Source: Steinernema hermaphroditum (Eukaryota; Nematoda; Chromadorea; Rhabditida; Steinernematidae). From it: 64,000 nucleotides of DNA. The notes beneath the pieces are model-generated. The model did no database searches. It was not told the origin of the DNA and worked only from the letters and a program-made list of their open reading frames with translations. Positions within the stretch are counted from its first letter, which is position 1. Every line of letters starts with the position of its first letter. Both the position numbers and the translations under genes were made by a program. Shown here one piece after another: positions 12,701-25,199 of the stretch. The stretch lies in contig CM059625.1 of assembly GCA_030435675.1 (NCBI GenBank), positions 1,798,001-1,862,000 on the forward strand. The letters are read 5' to 3'.

Positions 12701-15700
12701 TACATGTGTTTTGACATATTGGTATATCATAGGACATGAAATAACAGAAATAACAGAAATCTGCTGAACAGTTAGGGCTTCAAAGGAAGGAATCAACAAG
12801 AAACTCAAAACCTCGACTTATATCTGATATGAAGAATAAGATTCATTGCTTATGTGTAATAGAACGAAGGTAACTATGATGTACAATTATCAAATTTTAA
12901 GCCATCATTCTACAGTTCAAAATGTGCGACAATATCCGAATCAGCCTGGCGAGGCTGCACTTAAAAGACTGAAAAGGGATGGCTAGTCATTTCCTCTTTC
13001 CTCAAACCTCGTTTCCTAAAAGAAGAACAAACGGTACTAGAGGATGAGCACAAAGAACCATAAATTTTTCGGAAATTGTGATTGATTTTCAACTTGACAG
13101 TGAGTATTTTTTGCTTTTTTTTCCTTTTTTGCATGTCCTGCCACTCCAACATGAGATTCCGCTTATCGTGTATGGCGGCCGGCTTGAAAGCCAATTATTT
13201 ACGGTGAAATTTTTTCACCTACGGTCCAATTATTCACTTTTATCCAAATCTCCAATTCCGCTCATTATCACGAGACTTACTACCGTTGTGGCAATGCACT
13301 CAACGAACACCTCCGCTCCCTCCAGCTTTGGCCCTTCCATAAAGCGGAACTGTTGTGGCGCTAAAAGCAGCAACACAAGACCGCTCTCGTAGAGGGCCGT
13401 AAGCGAATTAGCCACGCGACCCTGCAATTATTCATTTGACACCTCCAGTCAACTGGAAGAATACCTATCGCGCCCGCGCGCACCACAAACGAATTACTTT
13501 GATTGGCGCTTGACTGGAAACGCGTTAGGCCCCGTTCGACGCAGTAATCGGATCGTCTTTGATTTGTCTGCCGCGTAACATAAATAATTTAACGAGGTCC
13601 CCCGATCGGCACCGCCGAATGAGTTGTAGAGAATGGTAAACGGCGAGATGATGATCAGGGGCACGGAGTTCATAAAACAATAAAAGTGGCAAAAAGTGAT
13701 ATATGGCCGCAGTGAAGCGGTAAACTTCGCAGATTTATTCGAAATGGAGCATTTTGTGCTGGCCTCTGTTACGCAGATTTCGTTTATGGGAAGTCACAGT
13801 GCTGTCACATTGTACACCACCTGGGTTTACACGTAATTGGAACGTACAAAAAGCCCGTGATCATACCCACCGTCGTGCACAGTTTAAGCTTGGCAAGCTC
13901 CAAAAAAGCCCACACCTCAAAGAACTCCGAAGCGTGCGGACAAGTCCCAGAAGCAATGCAATCTTTAAAAACCATTTGCGAAACAGTCGTCGGCAACTCA
14001 CAAGTGTTAACACCTTTCTCACATTGCGCCTTTCACACATTCCAGCAGATCCCTTGTCTGCCATGCCTATCATCGAACGTGTCACTCGTGCACGGGAAAT
14101 CAGATCGTCTTTGATGCGCCGTTGTCGCCACGATGAGGGCACTTGTCGCGCACCCTGTCCGCCCTGTCTGCTCGGCGCCTGTGGGCATCATGTGTTGCGA
14201 ATTAATTCGCGCGCTCGCATCCGTCCATATGGCCACAGCTGGCAATAATACAATAATGAACCTTTTTGATTAGCACTTTTCATTTCCTTTCGCGCCCGAG
14301 TCATCGCACCCGATTTGAGGCATGAGATCCGTGAAGGTCCTCCGCGCCCCTGAGGGCTAGTTGTAAATCGCGAAGCCCACTTTAAATTTTGCGCTTTGCG
14401 TACGTTTTATTGGTTGGTTTATAGCGTAGGGGATATGGTCAGCGTGGTTATAGTAAATGCACTTATATCTTGCAGACACGGCCGGACATGAATCCGATTT
14501 CCTTTTTGTTGCCATAGGGGATGCAGCGTAAAAAGGACGCAGACCTCAAGACTTGTATATGTAATGGAAATGCCGGAGACGTGTAGTCGGGTCCTGGTAC
14601 TCCTTTTTTCCAGCGCACGGCTGCGATGTTTATGGCTCTTTTGCAAAATGGTAGAACGGTTTGCAATGTGTTCCTGGAATACTACACCGTACCCACCGGA
14701 AATCGAGGTATTTTATTGGTTTGTTTACGCTAGCATCGTTGGTGGCTGTCGGCCGGCAGATATGGACCACCATTGCGCCTATTTGTTGAAGTGGTCAAAC
14801 CTGCCAGTTGATATAGTTCGATTTTCGCAGATAGCTTGATCCTAGGACATCATTGTTTGCCCGCCCCAAATCTCCATTTTAATAACTGTCTTTCGTGGTC
14901 GGGGCGCAAGGCACTTGTCATCTTTCGATTCAAATTATCATATGTTGCATATCTGGAAACATCCAACACACCCCTTCGCCGATTATCGTAAATCGGATTT
15001 GGCCGCGCGATGTATCCCTTTCTGTAAACCCGTCCCTGTTTGTTTATAACGCGTCTGATCCGCATTTATACCACCGCGGCCCCGGTCTGTTCCGAAAGGC
15101 TCCTCCGCCGGTCATGTATGTTGAGTTAGTGACACATTCTTAGCGCGCAAGGAGCGGCGCCTTACCCTTTGACCCATGGCCACGCCCCCGGAAAACAAGA
15201 AGACTCGGAGGGAGGAGGAGGGCCACGGCCCTCTACCTCCTTCCAAACCTCGTCACTACCATCCTCCCCCATGTGGCGACCAGTGGTCAACTGCCGCGGG
15301 CCCTCTTTTCGTCCGAGCACCGCCCGCCCAACTTATCGTGTCATTTAAATAATAGGTAACATATGTCTGGTAGATCACGACACTGATGGCACTCGTTCGT
15401 TCGCCATAATTACCGTTCACGTTGTTGTCGCTCATTATCGGATTGTGCGCTCACGCTCAGTTAACCCTTTACCTGTCCACTGGTATCGCCATCGAATGGG
15501 GATGAACTTTTTTGGCCAGGCTAAACGCGCTTATCTTATCGCGCGTTAACGGATTATCGGAGTTCACGGAAGGCACGCCTTGTTTGAATAGGAAGGTGAT
15601 TAGCATATGGCCCGCAGACGTTAGCACTTTTTTACGATGCGCGCAGTGATTTACGACTTCTTCCCTCTTTTCTCGGAGACGATATTATTGTGTGTGGCCG

Positions 15701-15922
15701 TTCGATAAGATAGCGCGGTCGCCGAACTCGCACTTCGCCCACTTCGAGGAGGAGTATGGCCCCGGGTTCGCGATTCATTTGGTCTGCGCGAGCCGTGATC
15801 GGCCGGCGGCTCTCTTAACACCGCTACCACCAATATATTCTTGCGACTTGTGTCGTGCCGCCTAATGTAATAAGTGTCCGCGTTCATCACTCGAAATTTA
15901 ATCTTTCAGAAGAGAGCTCATA
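9760..15922. other. gene-free region with GC-rich regulatory-looking blocks
   Basis: No exon could be supported. After the GPCPD1-like gene the sequence alternates AT-rich stretches with GC-rich blocks near 10190-10400, 12050-12650, 13430-13620, 14090-14340 and 15140-15320. The block at 14200-14260 holds CCATATGG and CACAGCTGG (E-box type). The block at 15180-15330 holds ccacgcccccg and accgcccgccca (KLF/Sp-like GC boxes), about 700 bases before the EGF-protein start. These are plausible distal and proximal control elements of the gene at 15923; function is inference only. Confidence 0.4.
15902..15909 (+). promoter_or_regulatory. probable trans-splice acceptor of the EGF-repeat gene
   Basis: The sequence tctttcag ends at 15909, 13 bases before the ATG at 15923, with a purine-rich leader between. 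It fits a spliced-leader acceptor and supports the chosen start. Confidence 0.45.
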
Positions 15923-17863
15923 ATGCAATTGTCAACGACTATCGTATGCTGCATGCTGATCGCCATAGGCATCAACGCCAAGATCCCGGACCAGCACGAT
16001 GGATTTAATCTGAGTTGCCTCAACGGTGGTTCTGTCAAGCAGGTAATCGAAACACAAGATCCTGAGCGCCGATCATAATAAGAGACTGCTCCATGCCTAA
16101 CATTTCTTGCTGATTGTGCTAGATACTGCTAGAGGCCCCTCAAGCTCAAGATTTTTACAATAGGAAAAGAGATATGCTGCCATTCACAGCCTTAGCGATT
16201 AATCCAACAAAAGCCAAAAATGGAAATCTCTTCAGCTGCCCGTAAATCTTACTTAAATCTTATTTCTTTAGGGAAAATGTGTCTGTGGTCGCCGATTTGA
16301 AGGCGTCAACTGCGAAATCGAACCGTGCCTCAACGGCGGAGTCAAGAGTCACACCGGTAAATGCCATTGCCCGTACGGACTTGACGGCGAACGCTGCGAT
16401 AAGGTGAATCACTGCTCCGGCAACGGTAATTACGCATTCGCGTATTCAAATTTCTCATTGTCCGTTTAGGCCAATTGGTGAATGGCACCTGTAAATGTGA
16501 ACCTCGTTGGGGAGGCATCTTCTGCAACGTCCGCACTTGCCACAATGGCGTCTCTGTCGGCGGGGAAGAGGTGAGAAGAACAGTTTAGTTGATTTACTAC
16601 GCGACCAATAACAGAGGTGAACGCTGGGGTTTAAAAGGTCACGGACTTTGGAGGGGTCATTTCTTAGGACGACAGTTTGGCAGCAGATAAACAGGAACAG
16701 AATAATATCTCTGGGTGCATCATCGTTAAGTTTAACACTAGTGGCCAACAGCGTTTTTTTTTTGTTTAATGAACCCTCTGAAAGGCACTAAATGGAATTG
16801 TTAAACATCTGCCCTCAGTATACATTTTGCTCTTAATAGCGACATTCGTTAAAGCTAACCTTGTGCTCTTCCCACCCAGTAAACACCTTTCCAAAAATGC
16901 AACACTATGACAGCTTCCACAAATTCAAACCTACGACCGTGTCGCTTGTTTGCGCTGGCGATCTTATCTTGCGGTGTAATTATTGTTGCGCCGTCGCGCT
17001 CGCGCAGGTTGCATATGATGTATTGGGTCGGGCGCATTGTTTTGCAACGAGCGAGTTCCGCTTGCTCGAGAAAATTGCACCTAATTAGAGGTTAATTAAC
17101 GTACGCTAATTAGATTGTAAATCACTGTTCAAAACAGCGGTCGAGGGCTGCCGCAATGCTAAGATGTTGACCGCCACAGTGGGCAACATGTCACACCGTA
17201 TGTTGACTTTGGCATCAAACCACGTATTGTTTAGTTTTGATAATGATTGCTTCTCGTGTTATCAATAGTGATATCCAAATGCCATTAGTCAAAAAGTACT
17301 TTTCAACATGGCCCTACAACAGCTTAGAATATTTTATTCTACCCGAAGGAATCCGCAGAGGATGATCCGCACACCTCTGTTAATTGAAGGTAAAAAGAGT
17401 TTTGATCCGGGATATAAATTTGACTGACGTATCTCACAAGAGGTCCAGAGATTAAAAAGAAAATCATGGATCTGCCTATATAACAGTCATTCGTTTTCAG
17501 AACTCCTTCTGCGTGTGCGACCTCGGTTTCACTGGACCATTCTGCGACGCCGAACTCAAGTGCATCCGCGGCAGCATCAACCAGAACAACCAGTGCCAGT
17601 GTGAGCCCAACTGGGTGGGCGCCGAGTGTGACCAGTGCGCCGAGAACTTCTCCCAGCTTGGCCACGAGTGCGTCGAGTTGAAGCCTAAGAATGCGCAGGC
17701 GATCCTTCACTCCAAGAAGGTCCCCATCACGCCGATCATTGCGATTGGAGGCGTGTGCGCAGCGCTCATCGTCGCTGTCGGAGTTACTCTATTCTTCGTG
17801 ATGAAGAAGCGCACGAAGCCCTCGCCCAGCAACTCGGAACGTGCCAGCGCCACCGACGTTTAG
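15923..17863 (+). CDS. EGF-repeat type I membrane protein
   Basis: Four exons, 15923-16042, 16272-16425, 16470-16570 and 17501-17863, joined with agreeing phases, encode 245 residues. Residues 1-19 form a signal peptide. Residues ~32-190 hold consecutive EGF-like repeats with the usual CxCxxxxxGxxC spacing, for example CVCGRRFEGVNC, CHCPYGLDGERC, CKCEPRWGGIFC and CVCDLGFTGPFC. A single membrane segment at ~203-225 is followed by a short basic Ser-rich tail of about 20 residues. It is therefore probably a cell-surface adhesion or signalling protein with a very short cytoplasmic end. No DSL or laminin-type domain is seen, so it is not a typical Notch ligand. The third intron (930 bases) is the largest and contains TAATTAG-rich sequence near 17085-17120. 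I do not recognise a named orthologue. Confidence 0.88.
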
Positions 17864-18267
17864 AAAGCTCACCGCACCCGCTCTTTCCCAATCTTCGTCG
17901 TTACGGGCCCAAAATTGCGCACTGTTCTTGTCTACCCATTCCTTTGTCTTTTTCGACATCTTTATCTCAAAAGTGAGTACGCTCAGTACTTTCTATTTAT
18001 TTGCTATTGTCGCAGCGAACATTAATAATTTAGCGGAAGCGATATAATTAGTTATATGATTAATCTTCATCTGTACATACTCGTTGAAATGTGTTGTCGC
18101 ATAAATTTGTGATTGTGTTATTATGCTTTCTGGTCGATACATAGACAACTGAAAAGAAGCTCCAATTTCAGTTATAAGACGCCGTGTCCATCAAATATGC
18201 GTGATGGTCTTAGTGACGCGCCATTAACGTATACCGTACACTTTATTTAACTATTTTCACCATACAA
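17864..18267. other. convergent intergenic region
   Basis: Short 3' flanks of the plus-strand EGF gene and the minus-strand RING-CH gene meet here. A minus-strand AATAAA (plus-strand tttatt at 18242-18247) lies about 20 bases past the RING-CH stop codon and probably directs its polyadenylation. Nothing else is evident. Confidence 0.55.
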
Positions 18268-18768
18268 TCAAACAACAAAGATATCTATCCGCCTAGGTTT
18301 CTCGTAGGTAACTCGTCGGTCTTTCGAGCGCAATGCTCTTCCACTAAAACGAATATATTAACAAAAATTACAAACAGAAGTTACTCACTTGATGATGAAT
18401 ACACAGATCACGCGGGTGACTACCCCAATTAACACTACAAAATACAATGTATACTCAAAACCTTGATAAGGTCGATAAGGCTTTTTCCGGTCAGAAAGGA
18501 CAGTAACACTAAAGGACATGAGCATTATGATGAGCAGTGCCCAATCCTGAGCGTATATTCGATGAACGGTTGTCTGTAGCCAGCCTTGGCATCCGGTACA
18601 CTTCTTTCTGACGTGTACATAGCCATAATTTGAACTGTCCAGCCATCGGAGAATGCAACTCTTGTGTGCATACTTGAGTGTACCATTGCATGCGCAAGGA
18701 ACGATAAGCGGATCTTCTCGAGACCCGTTCCCGTAGCAGATTCTGCATTCGTCCTCGGAGTTCTCCAT
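18268..18768 (-). CDS. MARCH-like RING-CH membrane E3 ubiquitin ligase
   Basis: Two exons, 18389-18768 and 18268-18343, encode 151 residues. Residues 8-60 form a RING-CH (RINGv) finger with all eight ligands in C4HC3 order: C8, C11, C25, C27, H35, C38, C57 and C60, with the family's PCACNGT and LRW motifs. Two hydrophobic segments follow at ~76-92 and ~105-126, as in small MARCH proteins, so it probably ubiquitinates membrane cargo from an endomembrane site. The first exon reaches an in-frame TGA right at its end (AAG TGA), but that TGA is part of a near-ideal donor GTGAGT. Splicing to the acceptor at 18343 adds a basic 25-residue tail and places the stop just before AATAAA, so I prefer the two-exon model. 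It is the last of three same-direction genes, 267 bases from the S1-like gene. Confidence 0.85.
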
Positions 18769-19035
18769 AAGTGCATTGTTTTTGATGTTTATTTGTGATC
18801 GTTAAATACATTTGGTATGAGCTGATGCAATGCTAATATCGTGTGACTTGCGGAAGCCGTCAAACAACGCTACAACTCCTTGAATGCAAAAGTAGTTATT
18901 TTACAGATGCAGTTGTAGGGCAGTGGCATCTATAGGAAGCGAAAATAACACAAAAGAAAACTGAAGCTGAAATGACAAAGTTCAGCACTGTATCTGGAAC
19001 AGGCTTCTGGAAATCTTCTCGAGACCCTATTCAGA

Positions 19036-20552
19036 TCAAAGGAAGATATTGCTCGAACCGATCTGGATTTGCGCATCATTGTCTTGTCCACTTCTACGAG
19101 CCACAGGAGCCAGTGAAGAGTTGGCATTCTTCCACCAAACGGAGAATCGCTCAGGATTGCTACCCTTAAATCGGTAAAGGCCGTCCGGCTTCAGTAACCT
19201 GAAAATACAATTAATTATTGAGGAACAGCTTAAAACATGCAATAAATTTTCAAGATGGGTAGTGCGATCTTTTAGAATACATACAAATGTCAGCTGCTGG
19301 ACCAGGAGTCCTGGGAACAAATCCTATTCTCAGAGATGTTAGAGCAAGATGAATTGTTTACGAACCATGTGTTGTTGAGTTCAGCCGGAGCCATCTCTCC
19401 AAATACGTCGAATTGCTCGAAGAAGCTGTCCAGACCATAGGCGTCGCACCAAAAGTGCGTGTTTCCTAAACATACGGTTATCCGCTTATCGTCTACGTGT
19501 AGAACTAGAGGTGGTTAGTTTGATCTGCTTGATCAACCGAGATCAATTTACAGCTGTCTCTGCACTATCTCCAAGTACTACAGTGGGCGAATTTTGAGTG
19601 ATTTGAAATGGTAATAACAGCTGGTCTCGGATATCAGCAAAACATGCCGAAAAATAGATAGTAGAACCGCATCACTAACAGTGATATATTACACCGTTTC
19701 TTCCTAAAAGTAACTGATCCAGCTTCATCGATGCTGGTCAAACTGAACAAGACTGAACTGTTTGAAAGATCAATGTGATCTTTTGAAGCACGTCTTGGAT
19801 GTGGTTTCAATCAAGTGCTATCAATGATGAACACAAATTAATCAGGCTGAATTGTTTTGATCTATCTCCGCTGCAGGTGGGTGAATTGTTAATGATTGCA
19901 GATGCTAAGAATAGTTGTCCCGGGTTGCTAGTTAATAGGGATGCAAGCGTGTAAGAAAAATAAAGCCCCTGTAGCCGATTGACCTTCATAAGAAGAAAAG
20001 AGGGTCTCCCGATTGTGTGTAAAAGAAAATGTTTTCTCATAAGCATAAAAACATCGCACACCCGACAGCGCAATGGACACAACATATCGTACAAGTTTGT
20101 TTTCGGTCTTTTGTGATCCTCAGGAATGCGAATTTTGCGCTCATGTAGGATGATTTGAGTTTTTCTATATCTTGGTATTGAAGCTAGATAAATTTTTCTT
20201 CAGGTTTATTAATCACGAGCAAAATGAGTTCAGATCCATAGAGTAGTGGTCAGCAACGTACCCACAGCTAAAAAAGTGGCACAGGTGTAAAATATTTCTC
20301 GGTGAACTCATCTCGGCCCACAAAGAAAAGTGGCTTACCTCTGTCGATATCGTAGAAATTCCACTTGAAGTCGGCTTCATGATCGAGAAAGAGATCGTGC
20401 AAATCCGTTTTAATCGACTGACAGTGCAGTCTCAGATTCCGACCAGACTCATTAATAACGTGAACTTCGTTGGCCCTCCTCCGCCGACGGCCTAACGATA
20501 CCGTTAACAAAGAAATCCAGAGGACAACAACGAAAAGCGAAGAAGGACTCAT
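19036..20552 (-). CDS. secreted protein of plant self-incompatibility S1-like fold
   Basis: Three exons, 20339-20552, 19366-19465 and 19036-19198, all GT-AG with agreeing phases, encode 158 residues. A signal peptide (1-21) ends in an RRRRR run that may be a processing site. The rest follows the S1 (Self-incomp_S1) pattern in order: VHVINESG, LRLHCQS with Cys 44, F.WNF, THFWC with Cys 78, FDVF, and W-x-x-x-DGLYRF. The two cysteines are spaced as in plant S1 and could form a disulphide. Predicted N-glycosylation sites are N34 and N102. The family is known mainly from plants, where members act as small secreted ligands; the role in a worm is unknown. The second intron of the gene is short and the first is 873 bases. 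The start was chosen at the ATG directly before the signal peptide; an in-frame upstream ATG at 20678 would bury it. Confidence 0.8.
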
Positions 20553-21034
20553 CGTGAAAACCAAATGGTGGGGCTCGAGATTCACTTCCCTCTTCCCTGC
20601 TTCCCGCAAAAACCGTTTGTTTATTTCTCTAAAAGCAGCCGTCTGTGTCGTAGGCGTGCCATCCGACTTCCGCTCCACACGACTCGTTTATTCAACAATA
20701 ACAGAGAACGTTAAGAAGGGCGACGATCATAAACGTTATTTGACAGTTTAGGAAGAAGATGGTTGGCAGAAGAAGATGAAGACGACGAAGACGATGAATA
20801 GAACGAGATGGACACAAAGCGGCGTTTTGGACTTTTGTGGACTCGACGACGTAATCACAGATAAGGAGGGGGACAAAGGATGCATTTGATGCGATATCAG
20901 GGGCTGATATATGTATGTGGCATTGTGGAAATCGACAGTTTGTGTTCATTGGATGAACGATATAGGAGTGACTTTGATATAATATAAGAAGCTTGTGGTT
21001 ACGAAATCGGCTTCCGAATGGATTCGATATGAGA

Positions 21035-24000
21035 TCAGTTCGTCAGGTTCTCAGCGTTGTACTTGTCGGCCGACGGCGAGTTCTCCGATGGTAAGTTGTC
21101 CTGAAATTGGTACATTCGTAATTATACGGCATAGATAACTACAGTAAAAGTTTAATCTTTGAACATCGATAATATAACTCACATCTACTGACTCCTCGAG
21201 AATCTTTTGTCGCTTTCCAAGGACATTCTCGTCGTCGTCCAGGTCATCTTTGATGTCACTGCTGGTAGAACATAGGTCCGTTGGGAAGTTCAGATCGTCA
21301 GGCGCCGGACTGCAGCTGAACGTGGATATCATAAGTTATGAAATGCACGCGTGGCGTACCTCGCGGAGATGGAGCTGTGCGGGGAATGGGATCGGTCCGA
21401 TTTCGTGTCATATGGTCTTTTCCTCGGCAACGCCTTGACATGAGGGAAATCGGCTTCTCGCACTACTTTCCGTGCAAGTGTGAAGAGGTCGTCACGTCGA
21501 GTAAGAAGTGCCGGCTGGATCAAACAGAGCTGAGCACAGGCTTCGTTGACGAGCATTTCATGGTGCGTCAGCGGTTTGTCCGGTTTTCGTTTTGTATCGA
21601 AACGACCGTAGATTGCGGAGTATTTGCGGACTAGTTGAATGCGTTCTGGATGTGTCGCCGGCATCTTGATAACGTCGACAAGTTCTCTGAAAAGAAGACG
21701 CTTAAGTTTGGTCCCATAAACCCATTGCACATTCGAATGTTATATTCGACAAGCTATTATGATATGTGAGCTGTCTTATTACAGTTTTGAGCCAGTAATC
21801 GTCATTTTTCGTGAAACGCTTAGATCACTTTATGTGCTATCAGTACTATCATATAACCGTGACCTCAAATGGCTATGAGAAAGTGCTACTATTAATATTA
21901 TTTTACATCGCGGTAGAAAATTAATCATTCAAAGACTTTCACATTTTGCACCCTGTAACGTTCCCTTTCAATCACTTCGCAAACATCTCAACGATTTCCT
22001 TCCTGTCAATTGTCAAAGATAACAACTTCATTTTTCCTCGTTTTCCACCAAACTGTAGCACCAACGACCGTGTTTTTCGGCGCTTTTTACCAGTGATGAT
22101 GTCTTATATTGTGGGCAGCACAAAGGAGATCTTTTTCATTGGAACACTGCCATATCATCGCTAAATAAAATGACTGACGTGCAGGCCGTAAGACCTGATA
22201 ACTTTCTGGTTTCGGGTTGTGGTTTGGATGCGAATGGTGAAGGAAATGGGATGTTCATAGATCGGCGTCGTGGGCGAAATTGTTGAAAGGCAATGTGCCC
22301 TTTTTAAACGACAGTCATGCTAATAACATGACAGTTTCTTACGAAATAAAGGAATTCAAAAAATTAACGAGCGGTAACATTAAATAACGCCTTGTAGAAA
22401 CTTGATAAACGTCCACAAATCATTACTACTCAATGACGTTATCAATGACGGGTCGTTTGATCATTGATTGTTTCGAGGAACAGTTCCTGAAAACTTTGCA
22501 AATTTGCCAGTCTCATGATGAATTTTAAACGGGTTGATAAGTTGTTTTTACCCTGTAAACGAAGCCACAGCTACAAGACGCCTCGTGCATGTCGATAAAC
22601 GAAGAAGGCTTTTCGAAAGAGGCTACTGCCAGACTTGTGTTGTCAAGAAACAAAAACTATCTTTATTTGGTCATCGGAGTTCAAAATTACGAGTTTTTAC
22701 AAAACCCGAAAATATGACTTACTGGCTGATCTTCTTCTTATTCTGCACTAGCTTCAGTTCATATGCTGGCACGTGATTAATCGTTTCAGTGCAGAACGCC
22801 CGTAACTTCGAGATATCGTCGGTGCTGAGCGCGGACATGTCTGGCGTATATTGACCTGTACACAGAAGAAATTTCAAAAGAGTCACAGTAAACGCTAACC
22901 GTTGGCGTCGGCTTCACCAGCACTCAGTGGATAACCATCGTACCCCTCAGACGCTGGGCTTGCAGCTGACAGCGACTGTTGCTGTAGTGCCGACTGGATA
23001 GTTTGTGGCGTGGACTGTTGTGGCTGCTGGAGGCCAATCATGCTCATGAGGAACTCGCCCGGCTGGACATTGGCTGTGCCGCCGATGGCTGAGGAGACCG
23101 ATATTGCCGGAGTGTTATTATTGGTACTGTTGTTGCTGTGTGTAAGGGATGTCCCTGAAAGGAAGACAAACCGTAGTACTAGTAAATATATATATGAAAT
23201 ATAAACGAATTGCTTTCTTGTGATAGAATTGACAGACAGTGGGCGGACGAAGGTTGTATTTTGTAGAAAAAACAACCAGAGTTTTGGATGGAAAAAATAG
23301 AATTCTTACGAAAACAATAAGCCGAAAACAAGAGGGCTCTACTGGATGAAGTAACACTAAATTCACCATGCCTAATAGCACAACTGTAACTGTGGTTTCT
23401 TTCAGCTCAGCCAATTCTACAAAGAAATCGCTATGATCTGGTCTATGATGCATATAAATTTGCGAATATCAATTTCTTAGGCATCCAAAATTGCTATAGT
23501 GATGGGCACGGTGAGACGATTTTTTCTGTTCATAGGCCCCAAATGAAGGCAATCGAGGTGACTCATTCAGATACCAACATTTCGATGACGGTGCATCGCC
23601 TGCCCACTCTTTTAACACGAAAATAGACAAAACAAAATGTTACATGTTTAAGGAATGGTGACGTTTTTTGCATTTAAGGAAGCCGACAGCAACTGTATTT
23701 GCGAGACGCTTTCTGTTTCTGTTCATGGTCCTTGTTCTTTTCAGTTTTACAATGCAGGCAAAAGTGATTCTTCTCATTTTGTTTGGCGTTGGAATGGCTG
23801 CGGCTTGGCCTGAATGGCCAAAGGAACTGACAGACGTCGCCAACAAGGGGAAGGATGTTGCTTCCGAAACCATCAACGATTGGGGACGACGCATAGGGGA
23901 TTTTTGGGGACGACGCAAGCGAGAAGCCGCAACCCAACTGGAAAGTGATGATCAATCCCCACTGTGCGGATACTGTAGGTTTTAAAAACTGCCATCATCA

Positions 24001-25199
24001 AATTTACGGACACACTCTTAGTCTGCATTCCGCCGAAGATGGTTGCCAAAGGATCGTGCGCTATGATGTGTCATGCTTTCACCAAACTCATTGTCACTGC
24101 CGTAAGATTGCACTGCATAGTACGTAAATGTAAAGAAAAGTTAATTTCAGGAGAGAAGCAACAGCTACGCGTTCGCCTACAACAAGGGGATCACTACCCA
24201 GGAAGGCGTATGTCTCTGTTGCTCGACATGGGAGCCGGAATGCGTCGATGCAATGCCCTGAACGGTCACATTTCTTTGGTCATTGTCTGACAGACGACAC
24301 AATAAAATGCATTGTTATAGCTGGTTTACTATGTGAACCGGGGTGGTAGAGTTGTAGCACACCTACGTGCCAGTCCTCAGAAAAATGAACCCTGGTATTT
24401 AAGACGTCAACAGGTCGGGTTTTCAGAGGAGAATCACCACCCATTTCCAGGCAATCACGTTCTCTTTCCATGCAGTTCTATGACTATATGTGAAAGACCA
24501 TCTGTAGGCTCATCGCTAGTCATTCTCTCATACATTTAGTTCGAACATTTAATCTTTAAACTCCCTAACGACATGACTAGAACGTTAACTTTTTTTGTCA
24601 TAAGTCGGCGCTGACATATTGCGCCCAGATCGTTCTTTGAACAGCTTTTTGTTGTCAGTTGAGAAATTGCTTTTTGAATCCGATGATTTATGAGAGACCG
24701 TCAAAGCGCAACATACCGAATGACGAAGAGCCGGACATGGTCGCCGGGAGCAGAGCTGAAAATTATCGTTTTTCACGTTTTTCGTCTAAGTTTTTGAATA
24801 CCCGATAACAAATGTAGCGCCGAAGACGGATCGTTTCCGGTGGTGGAGGCTGTCGAGCATGACGGGAATGCGGTCATCGGTGGAGGACCGATTTGTTGCC
24901 TTGCCAGGCGGAAAAATCCTTCGCGGTCGTTTGACAACTCCTAAACAATGATAAGTCAACACCTCGTAAGATTTTGTTAGACTCACTCGAAGGGTGTTCT
25001 GGAATCTTCGTACATGCAGAGGTTTCGACGTCATTCCAACAAGACGCATAATCTCGAGGAACTCCTTTTCGTCGCACTCGATAAACTGGTCGATGTCATC
25101 ACCTCCTTGTTCGATGAATACGTCGTAGTATTTAGGAAGGTTCGCACGATGGAGCACAGCTTGGAGCTGCCACTCCGATAGTGAGGTCGGGGCTCGCAT
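21035..25199 (-). CDS. mab-10: NAB-family transcriptional co-factor MAB-10
   Basis: Eight exons, 24987-25199, 24802-24940, 24717-24755, 22900-23154, 22723-22855, 21360-21686, 21183-21315 and 21035-21100, join in consistent phase to 434 residues. Residues 1-80 are the NAB conserved domain 1 ([20 protein letters not shown]), which in the family mediates multimerisation and binds the R1 region of EGR-type zinc-finger factors. Residues ~218-343 are NAB conserved domain 2 ([29 protein letters not shown]), the repression module. Between them lies a Gln/Ser/Asn-rich linker. A basic PRKRPYD element and an acidic tail follow. In C. elegans MAB-10 acts with the EGR-like factor LIN-29 in terminal differentiation of seam cells. 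The 1562-base intron 3 contains an independent gene on the other strand. The ATG has good context (caccATGc); an acceptor-like AAG lies 10 bases upstream. Confidence 0.93.
23752..24261 (+). CDS. cysteine-rich secreted protein nested in a mab-10 intron
   Basis: Three exons, 23752-23974, 24022-24101 and 24151-24261, join in phase to 137 residues. The leader ttttcagTTTTACA before the ATG looks like a trans-splice acceptor. A signal peptide (1-18) is followed by a Trp-rich, probably amphipathic segment ([18 protein letters not shown]) that ends at GRRKREA, a dibasic site suited to furin/kexin cleavage. The remaining ~80 residues hold eight cysteines in the pattern CxxxC, CxxxC, CxCC, C. An AATAAA at 24301-24306 lies about 40 bases past the stop. 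The layout is that of a pre-pro-peptide: signal, pro-segment, disulphide-rich mature domain. I do not recognise the family and assign no function. It lies entirely inside mab-10 intron 3 on the opposite strand. Confidence 0.75.

Noticed and set aside
13754..14248. 164-codon plus-strand open frame
   Set aside because: Both strands are open here, composition is not protein-like, and no splice or start context supports it.
18301..18343. Minus-strand agtggaagagcattgcgctc looked like the 5' part of a tRNA
   Set aside because: No T-arm or acceptor stem follows, and the sequence fits the second coding exon of the RING-CH gene with correct phase, stop and polyadenylation signal.
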